The notes under the pieces: model-generated
The model's input: the letters and a program-made list of their open reading frames with translations, nothing else
What the model was told of the DNA's origin: nothing
Databases searched by the model: none
Position numbers and translations under genes: made by a program
In this document: positions 8,470 through 18,108 of the stretch, in pieces
How positions within the stretch are numbered: position 1 is the stretch's first letter
How the letters are laid out: each line of letters starts with the position of its first letter
NCBI RefSeq assembly: GCF_002118315.1
Contig: NZ_MTSZ01000008.1
Span: 1-64,000, forward strand
Direction: 5' to 3'
Source: Kiloniella majae
GTDB taxonomy: Bacteria; Pseudomonadota; Alphaproteobacteria; Kiloniellales; Kiloniellaceae
DNA length: 64,000 nt

Positions 8470-10940
8470 GGAGTGTCTTCCTCAGTTCGAGTTTCAACAC
8501 TTTTTCCTGCTACGACATTCTCTTGAGGGTCGGCTTTTTCTCGAATTTCAGTATTTTCATTAACTGTATCAGCAACGATTTGGCGTATGTCGCCGGATTT
8601 TTCCGGATCTTCCAGCAATGGAATGTGACAGGTTACAATTGTTCCCTCGTCAACTTCAGATTCAATTTCAACCCAACCGCCGTGAAGTTCTACAAGGCTT
8701 TTGACCAGTGAAAGCCCGAGACCAGCCCCGGCCTGTTTTGCATGTCCTTCACCACGCTCAAATTTATCAAAAACCCTTTCCTGATCTTCCTTGCTGATCC
8801 CAACGCCACTATCTTTCACCGCAATGCGCAATTCGTGATCGCGGCTGGCCGTTATATCAACACTCGCCCCTTCAGGAGAGAACTTGAGCGCATTTAATAG
8901 AAGATTATATAAAGCCTGCGTAAGACGGCGTTCATCCACCTGAACAGACCCAATATCGTCATCGCAGACAATATTCACCTCAATATTACGATGGCGTGCT
9001 CTTTCATGCCCGATGGTATAGAGGTGCTGAAGCATATGATCTACTTTGACTTCGGAAAGGTCCAGGTGAAGATACCCGGCTTCAATCGTCGCCAGATCAA
9101 GAATATCGTTGATCAAGGTCATTAGACGTTGGGATGATTCAACAATCGCCTGGCTGTATTCTCTTTGTCGACTGTTAAGCTCCCCAAAGAATTGATTTTC
9201 AAGAATTTCAGCAAAGCCAACAATTGCATTAAGCGGTGTTCTTAATTCATAAGATACATTCGCGATAAACTCTGTTTTCAGTTTATCCGCTGTCTCCAGC
9301 GCTTCATTCTTCTCAAGTAAAGCACGTTCAACGGTAAAAGAGTCCGTGACATCAAGAAACGTCAGCAAAGTTGCACCGTCAGGCAGCATGACCTGCGCCC
9401 AATCAAGAACAACACCATCCGAGCGGAATTTACGCCCGGAACGAACTTCAGGTTCACAAACACGTGCCACCATCAATTCAAGCTGATCATCCCAATCTTC
9501 ATCCCGAACTTCAAAAAGGTCACGGCTTTTCAAGACCACATCCCTGACATGTGGTTCACTATTGAGGAAATCTTCCGGAAGCTTCCAAAGCTCGGCAAAA
9601 TTAGGATTGAACAATTTCAAGCGGCCATCCGCACCATAAACAACAACGGCTTCATATAGCTTGTTCAACGTCTCTCGTTGCACAGCTGTTAGCGTATTGT
9701 ATGACCTTTCCAACGCAAGACGATCCGTGACATCTTCAACAGTTTCAAGCACACCGCCAAAGGGGTGTGCCGTCGCAACAGAACGCAGGGTTGTCCCATC
9801 TGTCAGATGCAGCAGCTCTTCAACAGGCTCGATCATCGTGCGATAATCCCGCAACCGCTGTTGTTTGAACTCTGGAAAGTTCGCGTATTCGGGAAGTCTA
9901 CGATTTTCACGCATCGTATCCAGAACCTCACTCAAATGAGGTTCGGATCTCAAAAAATCTTCATTCAGCTTAAAAAGCGTTGCATAGGACGAATTAAAAA
10001 AGACCAACCGTTCATCAGGACCAAAAATGGAAATAGCGATCCCGAGGTTTTCAAGAACCTGGGCATGGCCCCCGATATGTCGGTTCAGCTTGTTTTCTGC
10101 TTCCTCCAGACCAGTTTGATCAACTGCAAATCCCAAAAGAGCTTTATCGTCCAGCTTTCTTTCACAGAACTCTAGAAGACGCCTTTCACCTGCAATAATT
10201 GCATGGTGTTTTTCGCAAACAATTTCACCACTATCCAAGGCCTGCCGGGCAAGGCTATGCGCTTGGAAGACCTTTGAGCGATCAACAAGTTCTATGTTTT
10301 GCTTAAGGATATCATTTTGCTCGGCCTCGACAGCACTGGCATAGGCCTGATTGCAATAGGTAAGCGCCAGCTTTTCATCGCGCATCCAAACGGGGATGGG
10401 CAGATTTTCCAGTAGTGAAGAAACATGCCGGGATTCTTCGGCAGCAGTACGAGCTTGCTTTTCCAAATCACTGATATCTGAAAACCAGACAACATCTGTT
10501 ATTGGAGGATTGTCACCCGCAGCTTCAATGCGTTGGCCATTAATACGATAGGTTCGCCCTTTTGCTCGCAAGGTCAGAGTAAAAGATGTCCCTGCATTCC
10601 TTAAACTCTCAAACGCCTCGGCGAGAGTGTTTGCTTCTCCAGTTCCCCGTTGAAAAGCAATCGAGATTGCATTGAAGTCAATCTCTCCTTTATCGAGGCC
10701 AAATTCCCGGACAACGCCAACGCTGGCACGGGATTTACGGTCATGATGAGAGTAGGTAACACAACCAAGCGGTGCTGCCAAAACCGCAGCACGATCCAGT
10801 GACGATTTCATCTGTAGATCATAAAGCTTTAGTTGCAGTGATCGCCAGCGATGACGATAAGCAAAAACAACTAACCCCGAGCCAAGCAGGATAATGAGAG
10901 TAAGAAAGAAACCCGGCAGATAAGCCGAAAATGACGACAC
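8466..10940 (-). CDS. divL: DivL-type PAS-domain kinase with tyrosine in place of the H-box histidine
   Basis: This is a membrane-anchored multi-PAS protein with histidine-kinase DHp and HATPase domains. I chose the GTG at 10940 because GAGGGG sits 5 nt upstream; the longer TTG frame begins inside a hairpin. From that start the product is 824 residues: one membrane segment near 8-30, several PAS-like blocks between about 80 and 540, the DHp motif FIANVSYELRTPLN with Tyr564 where histidine kinases have histidine, then the N box and the G boxes (DSGVGIS, GAGLGLS). Caulobacter DivL, a cell-cycle regulator that controls CckA, has the same substitution (Tyr550), which together with the tsaE neighbour supports the name. 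Confidence 0.88.
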   Translation of the reverse strand: MSSFSAYLPGFFLTLIILLGSGLVVFAYRHRWRSLQLKLYDLQMKSSLDRAAVLAAPLGCVTYSHHDRKSRASVGVVREFGLDKGEIDFNAISIAFQRGTGEANTLAEAFESLRNAGTSFTLTLRAKGRTYRINGQRIEAAGDNPPITDVVWFSDISDLEKQARTAAEESRHVSSLLENLPIPVWMRDEKLALTYCNQAYASAVEAEQNDILKQNIELVDRSKVFQAHSLARQALDSGEIVCEKHHAIIAGERRLLEFCERKLDDKALLGFAVDQTGLEEAENKLNRHIGGHAQVLENLGIAISIFGPDERLVFFNSSYATLFKLNEDFLRSEPHLSEVLDTMRENRRLPEYANFPEFKQQRLRDYRTMIEPVEELLHLTDGTTLRSVATAHPFGGVLETVEDVTDRLALERSYNTLTAVQRETLNKLYEAVVVYGADGRLKLFNPNFAELWKLPEDFLNSEPHVRDVVLKSRDLFEVRDEDWDDQLELMVARVCEPEVRSGRKFRSDGVVLDWAQVMLPDGATLLTFLDVTDSFTVERALLEKNEALETADKLKTEFIANVSYELRTPLNAIVGFAEILENQFFGELNSRQREYSQAIVESSQRLMTLINDILDLATIEAGYLHLDLSEVKVDHMLQHLYTIGHERARHRNIEVNIVCDDDIGSVQVDERRLTQALYNLLLNALKFSPEGASVDITASRDHELRIAVKDSGVGISKEDQERVFDKFERGEGHAKQAGAGLGLSLVKSLVELHGGWVEIESEVDEGTIVTCHIPLLEDPEKSGDIRQIVADTVNENTEIREKADPQENVVAGKSVETRTEEDTP

Positions 10941-11058
10941 TGCGTTCCCCTCAAAAAGTGCAGAAAATCCATATTTTGTTTGGATTTTTTGAAACTGCCA
11001 GAAAACCCTCACCAAGTGTAATGAGTTTATCTTGTCAAAACAAGATGTTGAAAGCAAT

Positions 11059-11090
11059 CAGGGAGCACAGAAATTAATCTGTGCTCCCTG
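11059..11090 (-). terminator. 12-bp perfect hairpin between ahcY and divL
   Basis: CAGGGAGCACAG and CTGTGCTCCCTG form a perfect 12-bp stem around an 8-nt loop, about 60 nt past the ahcY stop. No strong T run follows on the minus strand, so it may be a weak terminator or an mRNA-end stabiliser. Confidence 0.6.
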
Positions 11091-11151
11091 AAGATAACGT
11101 TTTGTGTCTGTCTTGGCGATTAATACCGACAATCAAACCCTGACGATATTA

Positions 11152-12462
11152 TTAATAACGGTAGTGATCCTGTTTGAAAGGACCTTCTATCGGTACATCA
11201 ATGTACTCAGCCTGTTCTTCTGTCAATTTGGTCAGCTTAACACCCAGTTTCGCGAGGTGAAGCATTGCAACTTTTTCATCCAGTGCTTTCGGAAGAACAT
11301 AAACTTTGTTCTCGTAGTTCGCTGAATTTTCCCATAGTTCGATCTGAGCAAGAACCTGGTTTGTAAAGGATGCAGACATCACAAAGCTTGGGTGACCCGT
11401 TGCACAGCCAAGGTTCACAAGGCGACCTTCCGCAAGAATGATCAGACGCTTGCCATCCGGGAATTCAACTTCGTCAACCTGGTCCTTAACATTGTGCCAA
11501 GGATAGTTACGAAGAGCAGCGATCTGGATTTCAGAATCAAAGTGACCGATGTTACAAACGATTGCACGATCTTTCATCTCACGCATGTGATCGATTGTAA
11601 TGATGTCTTTGTTACCGGTTGTTGTGACAAAGATATCCCCGACAGAAGCAGCTTCTTCCATAGTTGTTACTTCGTAACCTTCCATTGCGGCCTGAAGCGC
11701 ACAAATTGGATCAATTTCAGTTACAAGAACACGTGCACCCTGTGTACGCAGGGAAGCCGCAGAACCTTTACCAACATCACCAAAACCACCAACAACAGCA
11801 ACCTTACCAGCAACCATAACGTCAGTTGCACGCTTGATGCCATCAACAAGTGATTCGCGGCAGCCGTATAGGTTATCGAATTTAGATTTTGTAACTGAAT
11901 CGTTTACGTTGATCGCAGGAACTTTCAATGTACCTTTTTTGGCCATTTCATACAGGCGATGAACACCTGTTGTCGTTTCTTCGGAAAGACCACGAATATC
12001 GTCGAGAAGCTCTGGGAAATGATCGTGAACCATAACGGTAAGATCACCACCATCATCAAGGATGAGATTTGGCTTCCAGCCGTCAGGACCTTCGATTGTC
12101 TGCTCAATACACCAGTTGAACTCTTCCTCGGTTTCACCTTTCCAGGCGAAGACAGGAACACCAGTAGCCGCAATAGCTGCCGCGGCCTGATCCTGAGTAG
12201 AGAAAATATTACAAGAAGACCAACGAACTTCAGCACCAAGCGCTGTAAGAGTTTCAATCAGAACAGCCGTCTGAATTGTCATATGCAGACAACCAGCAAT
12301 ACGAGACCCCGCAAGAGGCTTGCTCTCGCCGAATTCCTCACGAAGTGCCATTAGGCCTGGCATTTCAGTTTCAGCAATTGTGATTTCTTTACGGCCCCAA
12401 TCAGCTAGGGACATATCCGCAACTTTATAATCGGTAAATTCTGTCATGTACTTGGCTTTCAT
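11152..12462 (-). CDS. ahcY: S-adenosylhomocysteine hydrolase (adenosylhomocysteinase)
   Basis: AhcY splits S-adenosylhomocysteine into homocysteine and adenosine with bound NAD, relieving product inhibition of methyltransferases. The 436 residues are full length. The NAD-binding motif [14 protein letters not shown] is near residue 220, substrate-site segments such as [13 protein letters not shown] and [13 protein letters not shown] are present, and the C-terminus QDHYRY carries the conserved Lys/Asp-His-Tyr-Arg-Tyr tail. Met6 could also serve as start. A perfect palindrome lies 11-32 nt upstream. In many alphaproteobacteria ahcY directly follows the PTS genes; here two genes separate them. 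Confidence 0.97.
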   Translation of the reverse strand: MKAKYMTEFTDYKVADMSLADWGRKEITIAETEMPGLMALREEFGESKPLAGSRIAGCLHMTIQTAVLIETLTALGAEVRWSSCNIFSTQDQAAAAIAATGVPVFAWKGETEEEFNWCIEQTIEGPDGWKPNLILDDGGDLTVMVHDHFPELLDDIRGLSEETTTGVHRLYEMAKKGTLKVPAINVNDSVTKSKFDNLYGCRESLVDGIKRATDVMVAGKVAVVGGFGDVGKGSAASLRTQGARVLVTEIDPICALQAAMEGYEVTTMEEAASVGDIFVTTTGNKDIITIDHMREMKDRAIVCNIGHFDSEIQIAALRNYPWHNVKDQVDEVEFPDGKRLIILAEGRLVNLGCATGHPSFVMSASFTNQVLAQIELWENSANYENKVYVLPKALDEKVAMLHLAKLGVKLTKLTEEQAEYIDVPIEGPFKQDHYRY

Positions 12463-12472
12463 TTATTACAGT

Positions 12473-12494
12473 CACATAAAGAAATCTTTATGTG
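12473..12494. promoter_or_regulatory. Palindromic operator candidate upstream of ahcY
   Basis: CACATAAAG and CTTTATGTG are perfect 9-bp inverted arms around AAAT, ending 11 nt before the ahcY start. The pattern resembles, from memory, the ATAAAG/CTTTAT operators of SAH-responsive ArsR-type regulators (SahR). It could also act as a hairpin in the short leader. Confidence 0.55.
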
Positions 12495-12613
12495 TTTATT
12501 TTGGCAGAAAATTAACAGCCTTGAACCAATATTGCAACCCATTTCCTAAAATCACAGCCATACGTTAAGTTCGAGTAATAAGGCGATGTACGACTTCATT
12601 TAATATCAATATT

Positions 12614-13510
12614 TTATGAGAAAACTTCTCTTGAAGTATCTTTTGTTCCCGCAAATGTTCTCGCGAGAGAAACAAAAGTTTCCACAGTCCGTCGCTTAAG
12701 CTGACTTTTAAGGCAAATAACCATATCACGGTTACTATCTACGAGCTCTTTTAACGGGACAGCGACCGTGCGATCGTCCCCAAGTACTTCGTGTTCAAAT
12801 AAGAAGCCAAGACCCAATCCTACAGCAACAGCTTCGCGCACAGCTTCACGACTGCCTAATTCCAGTTCATTTTCATAGCTCAGGGACAGATCTCTAACTG
12901 CCCCCTCAAAGACCCGGCGCGTATTCGATCCTCGTTCGCGTAAAATCAATGGTTCACTCATCAATTCAGGCAAAGAAAGTTCTTTTCGCGAACTAAGGTG
13001 ATGTGCCCGAGGAAGCAGGGCAATCATTGACTGCACAGAAAGCTCATCTATGACCAACCGATCACTTTCCGGACAGTTCGCCGTTATCCCTACGTCTGCT
13101 CTTTGTGCCAAAATGTCCTGCCTCACCGTCTCAGCATTTCCAAGAGTGACATTCAGCTTGATGCCCGGATATCTTTCACGAAATGCTGCGATGATATTCA
13201 GAGCTGCATGAGGGCCATCTGCCGCTATCTTCAGATGCCCTTTTTCCAAAGCCGACGATGCCGACAGGTAGTTTTGAATTTCTTCCTCTTCGATAAAAAA
13301 TCGCCGAGTTCTATCATACAATGCCTGTCCATCCGATGTGAGAATAGCCTTGCCCCCGCTACGGATAAAAAGCGTTAATCTATATGCCTCTTCAAGGCTT
13401 TTAACCTGAATCGTCACCGCCGGAGGACTTAAGTTCAGAAGGTGAGCCCCCTTGGCGAAGCTGCCTTCTCTGGCCACCGCATCAAATGCCCTAAGCTGAC
13501 TATGCCTCAT
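12614..13510 (-). CDS. LysR-family transcriptional regulator
   Basis: The N-terminal winged helix-turn-helix (MRHSQLRAFDAVAREGSFAKGAHLLNLSPPAVTIQVKSLE is the typical pattern, residues 1-40) is followed by a LysR substrate-binding domain. From the ATG at 13510, which has GGGA 6 nt upstream, the product is 298 residues; an ATG at 13522 is possible but has no ribosome-binding site. It is transcribed divergently from the AllA-like gene at 13636 with about 125 bp between them, so it probably controls that gene. The effector is not evident. Confidence 0.9.
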   Translation of the reverse strand: MRHSQLRAFDAVAREGSFAKGAHLLNLSPPAVTIQVKSLEEAYRLTLFIRSGGKAILTSDGQALYDRTRRFFIEEEEIQNYLSASSALEKGHLKIAADGPHAALNIIAAFRERYPGIKLNVTLGNAETVRQDILAQRADVGITANCPESDRLVIDELSVQSMIALLPRAHHLSSRKELSLPELMSEPLILRERGSNTRRVFEGAVRDLSLSYENELELGSREAVREAVAVGLGLGFLFEHEVLGDDRTVAVPLKELVDSNRDMVICLKSQLKRRTVETFVSLARTFAGTKDTSREVFS

Positions 13511-13532
13511 GGCGCTTCCCATCTAAGTTCGG

Positions 13533-13551
13533 AATTAAATTTTATTTAATT
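13533..13551. promoter_or_regulatory. A/T-rich palindrome in the divergent LysR/AllA-like promoter region
   Basis: AATTAAAT and ATTTAATT are perfect 8-bp arms around TTT, and a related half-site (GAATTTAATTTG) occurs about 12 bp further right. This is a plausible LysR binding region; A/T-richness alone makes such palindromes fairly likely. Confidence 0.4.
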
Positions 13552-13635
13552 TATTACATACTGAATTTAATTTGTTTTGGTAAGCCTGACTTAACAAACT
13601 GATGACAAAACCAGAACATCTGTTGGAAAACTTTA

Positions 13636-14340
13636 ATGGCTAAGCAATCTCCACCAAACGCTATATCAAAGGACCATACTGAAAAGAAATCCTTTGATTA
13701 CATGAATCCTGATATCCCCGATGACCTACCTCTTTTTGATATCCCCTTGGTCAAAGCAACCCCGGAATCGCTTCAGGGATTTGGAACTGTTGTGACAGAC
13801 TACATGTCTCACCACGTTGAAATCGTTCAATGGCCCGCACAAGGCTGGCGCAAAATTGACGACGGTACCGGTGACGAAGCCGGGTACCTTGACGGTATTT
13901 TTGAATTTTGGTGGGAAGGGGATGTTCTGTTGGGGCAAAATATGGCGGTGAATGATTGCTATATCCTAGGTTGGTCAAAGCAACCGGGACTAGCATCGCG
14001 TGGAAACACTGCACCCGAACGTTCTCAGCTCTTAATCTGGCATGCAAATTACCATCCCGATGGCGCACAGCTTTTTTATCCGCTGGATAACAAACCCTTT
14101 ATTGCCGCACTCGCAAAAACCGGGGACGATATGAAACCTGAAGATTGGGTAGCCTTTTATTGTGACGGATCATTTGGTCTCTGCATTCACCCAGGAATCT
14201 GGCACGAAGCCATCACACCGCTTTCCCAAAAGTCCCGATTCTATGACAAACAAGGCGCTGTTCACGCCAGAGTAAGTTGCGACTTTACAAAGGAATTCGG
14301 TGTATTTCTCCGCATCCCTTTAACACAGCTATCTGAATAA
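13636..14340 (+). CDS. Ureidoglycolate lyase (AllA)-like protein
   Basis: The 234-residue protein resembles the ureidoglycolate lyase family (cupin-like fold): a metal-site-like block around LLIWHANYHPDGAQLFYP, then PEDWVAFYCDGSFGLCIHPGIWHEAI, where the HPGIWHEAI segment matches the family's conserved HPGTWH-type motif. Known members act on ureidoglycolate in purine/allantoin breakdown, but no other allantoin gene is nearby, so the substrate is uncertain. The first 25 residues look like a poorly conserved extension. It is divergent from a LysR gene that probably regulates it. Confidence 0.65.
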   Translation: MAKQSPPNAISKDHTEKKSFDYMNPDIPDDLPLFDIPLVKATPESLQGFGTVVTDYMSHHVEIVQWPAQGWRKIDDGTGDEAGYLDGIFEFWWEGDVLLGQNMAVNDCYILGWSKQPGLASRGNTAPERSQLLIWHANYHPDGAQLFYPLDNKPFIAALAKTGDDMKPEDWVAFYCDGSFGLCIHPGIWHEAITPLSQKSRFYDKQGAVHARVSCDFTKEFGVFLRIPLTQLSE

Positions 14341-14366
14341 GCACGGCGACATAGATACAAAACTGA

Positions 14367-16133
14367 TTACGAGCTATAACGCTCATTATAATCCTGAAGC
14401 ATAATCGAAATACGCCCGGGATCATGCTGTGTCATAATTGCTTCGGCACGTCGGGTAACATCTTCCATATTTAGCTTGAGGATTCTGTTCTTAACTCGCG
14501 GCAAAGCATTAGAGCTCATGGAAAGGTCCCGGACTCCCAAACCAAGCAATAGGGGCAAATAATCCACATCGCCCGCAACCTCACCACAGACCGAAACCGG
14601 AATGTGGGCACGACGTGCCGCATCAACAGCAAAAGAGATTAAGCGTAACACCGCAGGATGCAAGGGGTTATAAAGGTAAGCGACCTGCTCTTCTGCCCTG
14701 TCGATCGCCAAGGTATACATTGTAAGATCATTGGTTCCGATAGCAAAAAAATCAGCAACTTTTGCAAGGCCATCTGCGGCTAACGCGGCACCGGGAACCT
14801 CAATCATAATGCCAAGCGGTGGCAGAGGATCTGCAATGCGGATATTCTGTTTTTTCAAACCTTCTGCAACTTCGGTTAAGGCTTTGCGAACTTCACGAAC
14901 TTCACTTGGTGTTGTCACCATTGGCAACAAAATACGCAAAGGCCCATGAGCGCTAGCTCGCAAAATTGCCCGCAATTGGGTCTTCAACAGATCGTAGTGT
15001 TTTAAAGACAAGCGGATTGCCCGAAGCCCCAGGGCCGGGTTTTGTGATTCTGTGGGATGCGTTCCCAAAGCAGAAACCAGTTTTTCTCCCCCGGCATCAA
15101 GCGTTCTGATTGTTACGGGCCGACCGGCCATACCATCAATAATTTCAGCCAGCGCTTCGTACTGCTCCTGCTCGGTAGGCAATTCCTCTCTGTTCATAAA
15201 GAGAAATTCAGTCCTCAGCAGACCAACACCTTCAGCTCCATTGGCAACAGCCTGCCCCGTTTCACGCGGTAACTCGACATTGGCTTGTAGTCCTACCCGT
15301 TCTTCATCAACCGTTACCGCCGCAATATCACGTAGTCCGGCCAAAACTTTGGCTTCACGCTCAATATCCTTTAAACGAAGCTTGTAATCTTTGATCCTCG
15401 CAGGACTAGGGTTAATAATAACCCGTCCATTTGTGCCATCGATAATTATTACTTCGCCGTTTTCCACCCCTTTAAGAAGCCCCGGCACACCAAGAACAGC
15501 GGGAAGACCGAGTGAGCGCGCCATAATAGCGGTGTGCCCCTCTGGACCACCAAGCACAGTAGCAAAGCCGCCAATATGGCTGGGATCCATCATCGCGGTA
15601 TCCGCTGGCGTAATTTCTTCAGAGAGAATAACGGAATTAGGGGTCAGGCCAGAATAAGAATCTTCTTTTGTTTTGGTCAGATTACGAACGATCCGGTGCC
15701 CGACTTCGCGCACTTCCTGTGATTTTGTCCGCAGGTACGGATCTTCCATCGACGAGAATTTACGCGCGATCTGCCCGACCTCGGCCATCACAGCTGCTTC
15801 GGCATTTTTCTGTCCAGTTTGAATCCGCGCCTCAATACCGCCAATCAAACTAGAGCTTTTAAGCATCTGCATGTGGGCATCAAGCAGGTAACCAAGTTCC
15901 TCACCCGCAGCACCATGAAAGTCTTTTGATTGTCCGTGCAACTTGAGAACCTGATTTTGCGCCTTTTGAACAGCATCCGATAAACGCTTTAATTCAGCCG
16001 CAATTTTTGCTGTGGGAACTCGGTACTCCAAGATCTGAATATCACTGGATTCACTGACATAAGCAGAACCAATCACCACTCCGGGCGAGACAGCAAGACC
16101 TTCGAATATACGTTCACCGGACTGATTGGTCAC
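14367..16133 (-). CDS. ptsI: Phosphoenolpyruvate-protein phosphotransferase, PTS enzyme I
   Basis: Enzyme I takes phosphate from phosphoenolpyruvate and passes it to HPr. The 588-residue protein has the N-terminal HPr-binding domain, the phospho-histidine motif GGPEGHTAIMARSLGLPAV with His200, and the C-terminal PEP-binding barrel (LRTEFLFMNR, IGTNDLTMYTLAIDR, SVCGEVAGD with its conserved Cys). No GAF domain is present, so it is the plain EI type rather than nitrogen-PTS PtsP. It is the last gene of the minus-strand PTS group. No sugar permease (EIIB/EIIC) lies here, which fits a regulatory PTS. Confidence 0.95.
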   Translation of the reverse strand: MTNQSGERIFEGLAVSPGVVIGSAYVSESSDIQILEYRVPTAKIAAELKRLSDAVQKAQNQVLKLHGQSKDFHGAAGEELGYLLDAHMQMLKSSSLIGGIEARIQTGQKNAEAAVMAEVGQIARKFSSMEDPYLRTKSQEVREVGHRIVRNLTKTKEDSYSGLTPNSVILSEEITPADTAMMDPSHIGGFATVLGGPEGHTAIMARSLGLPAVLGVPGLLKGVENGEVIIIDGTNGRVIINPSPARIKDYKLRLKDIEREAKVLAGLRDIAAVTVDEERVGLQANVELPRETGQAVANGAEGVGLLRTEFLFMNREELPTEQEQYEALAEIIDGMAGRPVTIRTLDAGGEKLVSALGTHPTESQNPALGLRAIRLSLKHYDLLKTQLRAILRASAHGPLRILLPMVTTPSEVREVRKALTEVAEGLKKQNIRIADPLPPLGIMIEVPGAALAADGLAKVADFFAIGTNDLTMYTLAIDRAEEQVAYLYNPLHPAVLRLISFAVDAARRAHIPVSVCGEVAGDVDYLPLLLGLGVRDLSMSSNALPRVKNRILKLNMEDVTRRAEAIMTQHDPGRISIMLQDYNERYSS

Positions 16134-16238
16134 AGCGCATTCCTATCTCATAGTTGATGCAAAGTGACGACTTCTGTTCACTTCAACATACGCCCCAGCA
16201 AGATTACTGGAAAAACTTGGTAGCTTGATTTTACCGGA

Positions 16239-16505
16239 CTAGTCTTCGTCAAACTTGTTCAAAACCAACTCTTCCAAAGCATTCATCGCTTCTTGCGCAG
16301 AAGGTCCACTGGCGGAAAGCTCAATTTCACACCCCGGCGCAGCCGCCAGCATCATTAACCCCATAATGGAACACCCCGATACGCTTGTTCCATCCTTACA
16401 AACGGTCACATCTGCATCAAAAAGCTCGGCAACTTTTACAAACTTTGCCGAAGCTCTGGCATGCAATCCCCGCTTGTTCAAAATCATCAATGTTTTGGTA
16501 AGCAA
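16239..16505 (-). CDS. ptsH: Phosphocarrier protein HPr
   Basis: HPr relays phosphate from enzyme I to EIIA. It is 88 residues long, with the phospho-acceptor in KRGLHARASA (His15) and the regulatory serine segment SVSGCSIMGLMML (Ser46), the target of HPr kinase. The presence of HprK in the same cluster suggests Ser46 is used. It lies between EIIA and EI on the minus strand with short gaps, so it is probably co-transcribed. Confidence 0.95.
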   Translation of the reverse strand: MLTKTLMILNKRGLHARASAKFVKVAELFDADVTVCKDGTSVSGCSIMGLMMLAAAPGCEIELSASGPSAQEAMNALEELVLNKFDED

Positions 16506-16552
16506 CGTCTATTTCCCCCTTAAAACCCTCAACTACCCGGTTTTAAGCACGC

Positions 16553-16945
16553 TCAAAGTAACTCTGAAGCAACGTGGATGTACTTACGGCCAGCTTCCTG
16601 CGCTTCCAAAACTGCTTCTTTCATGGATTTTGTTTCCCGAAGCCCCGCCAGTTTGATCAAAAGAGGCAGGTTAACGCCGGCAACAACCTCGACATTGGCC
16701 TTATCCATAATGGATATCGCAAGGTTAGAGGGGGTACCACCAAACATATCTGTCAAAATCACTACACCGCTACCATCTTCTACTTTTCCAACAGAAGAGA
16801 TAATTTCCTGACGTCTTTGTTCCATGTCATCTTCAGGTCCAATACACACAGTCTCTATCTGTGTCTGTGGCCCAACAACATGTTCCAATGCTGCCACGAA
16901 TTCGAGAGCCAAGTCACCATGTGTGACCAGAACCATCCCTATCAT
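16553..16945 (-). CDS. PTS EIIA component, mannose (ManX) type
   Basis: This is a soluble EIIA of the mannose family. The start at 16945 is preferred because AGGGA lies 4 nt before the ATG and the encoded MIGMVLVTHGDLA is the canonical beginning; the frame remains open another 22 codons upstream without support. The 130-residue product has the phospho-acceptor His9 in VTHG and the motif LTDMFGGTPSN. With no EIIB or EIIC beside it, it probably acts as the output regulator of the HPr/HprK system, as in other alphaproteobacteria. Confidence 0.92.
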   Translation of the reverse strand: MIGMVLVTHGDLALEFVAALEHVVGPQTQIETVCIGPEDDMEQRRQEIISSVGKVEDGSGVVILTDMFGGTPSNLAISIMDKANVEVVAGVNLPLLIKLAGLRETKSMKEAVLEAQEAGRKYIHVASELL

Positions 16946-17163
16946 GCCTTCCCTTTCCGCAGGCGCTTTCCCTTTATATACGGGAAAATTAACAGCAAAC
17001 CACGGCTTCATACAAGGCGAAGCAATGCACTTAAGTTAAATATTCTCAAGAAAACGGGTATTTGGGCGCTCACCACGAGAGAAACCACAGTTAATAGAAG
17101 TAGATCGAGAGCTGCTTCTTAATTTCTCACTTATCAAATTAAGGTACGAGAACCTAATCGGGA

Positions 17164-18063
17164 CTATTTGTAGCGATCAGGCTCTTTGTCCATATCCCGA
17201 TGCGCAACAATGATTTGCGGCCAGACATCATCCAGTTCATTGCCCAACCATTCCGTTAAAGCGACGGACCTGTGACGTCCGCCTGTACAGCCAATTGCTA
17301 TCGTCAGGTAATTTTTACCTTCTTGCTGATAGCGCGCCAAAAGGGGGATTACCAGATCCTTTAAGTGTGATGCGAAACTGGAAAAATCAGAATCTTCGCG
17401 AACATAGTCCGAAACAGCTTTGTCTTTTCCCGATAAAGGGCGTAGATGCGGATCATAATGAGGATTTCGCAAAAAACGTACATCAAACATCAAATCAGCT
17501 TCTCTCGGCACTCCAAAACGGTAAGAGAACGACATAACCTGTACAGTCATCACACCGCTTTCTTCCAGTCCCAGTAAACTTGTTAAGTTCTGCCTGAAGT
17601 CTGCCGATGTGGTGTCCGAGCTATCAATTGCAAAATCCGCACGCGCCTGAAGCGGAGCAACCAGTAAGCGCTCGGCAAGAATACCGTCTTTGAGGGGACG
17701 ATCTTCGGAAAGTGGATGACGACGACGTGTTTCTTTAAAGCGTCGTTCAAGAACATCAACCGAGCAGTTAAGGAAAACCAGCGAAACATCCAGCTCTGGC
17801 CGTTTTTTCAGTTCACGAATGTGCTCAAGAAGGGGTGGCGCAGAAAAATTACGGGACCGAATATCAATACCTACCGCCAGTGGACGTCGGCGCGGTTTAT
17901 CGCCAATAACAAGGTCCAGTAGATTCAATGGCAGGTTGTCAATTGCCTCAAACCCGTGGTCTTCGAGAACTTTCATTGCTGTGGAACGTCCCGCGCCGGA
18001 AAGCCCGGTCACCAGAACAACCCGAAGAGGATTTTCAACTTTAGTCTCTTGAGAAACTGACAT
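17164..18063 (-). CDS. rapZ: RapZ-family nucleotide-binding protein (RNase adapter)
   Basis: The 299-residue P-loop protein has Walker A GLSGAGRST at residues 20-28 and the C-terminal motif IGCTGGRHRSVAL, both diagnostic of the RapZ/YvcJ family. In E. coli RapZ senses glucosamine-6-phosphate and guides RNase E to the sRNA GlmZ; in alphaproteobacteria it is constantly found between hprK and the EIIA gene, as here. Its RNA target in this organism is unknown. Confidence 0.93.
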   Translation of the reverse strand: MSVSQETKVENPLRVVLVTGLSGAGRSTAMKVLEDHGFEAIDNLPLNLLDLVIGDKPRRRPLAVGIDIRSRNFSAPPLLEHIRELKKRPELDVSLVFLNCSVDVLERRFKETRRRHPLSEDRPLKDGILAERLLVAPLQARADFAIDSSDTTSADFRQNLTSLLGLEESGVMTVQVMSFSYRFGVPREADLMFDVRFLRNPHYDPHLRPLSGKDKAVSDYVREDSDFSSFASHLKDLVIPLLARYQQEGKNYLTIAIGCTGGRHRSVALTEWLGNELDDVWPQIIVAHRDMDKEPDRYK

Positions 18064-18108
18064 AGATACTCGCCCTCGTATCCGACAAATAATAGAAAGA
18101 ACAATATT

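Noticed and set aside
14367-16133. PtsP (nitrogen PTS) as the identity of enzyme I
   Set aside because: No N-terminal GAF domain is present; the protein has plain EI length, and HPr and a mannose-type EIIA are adjacent.
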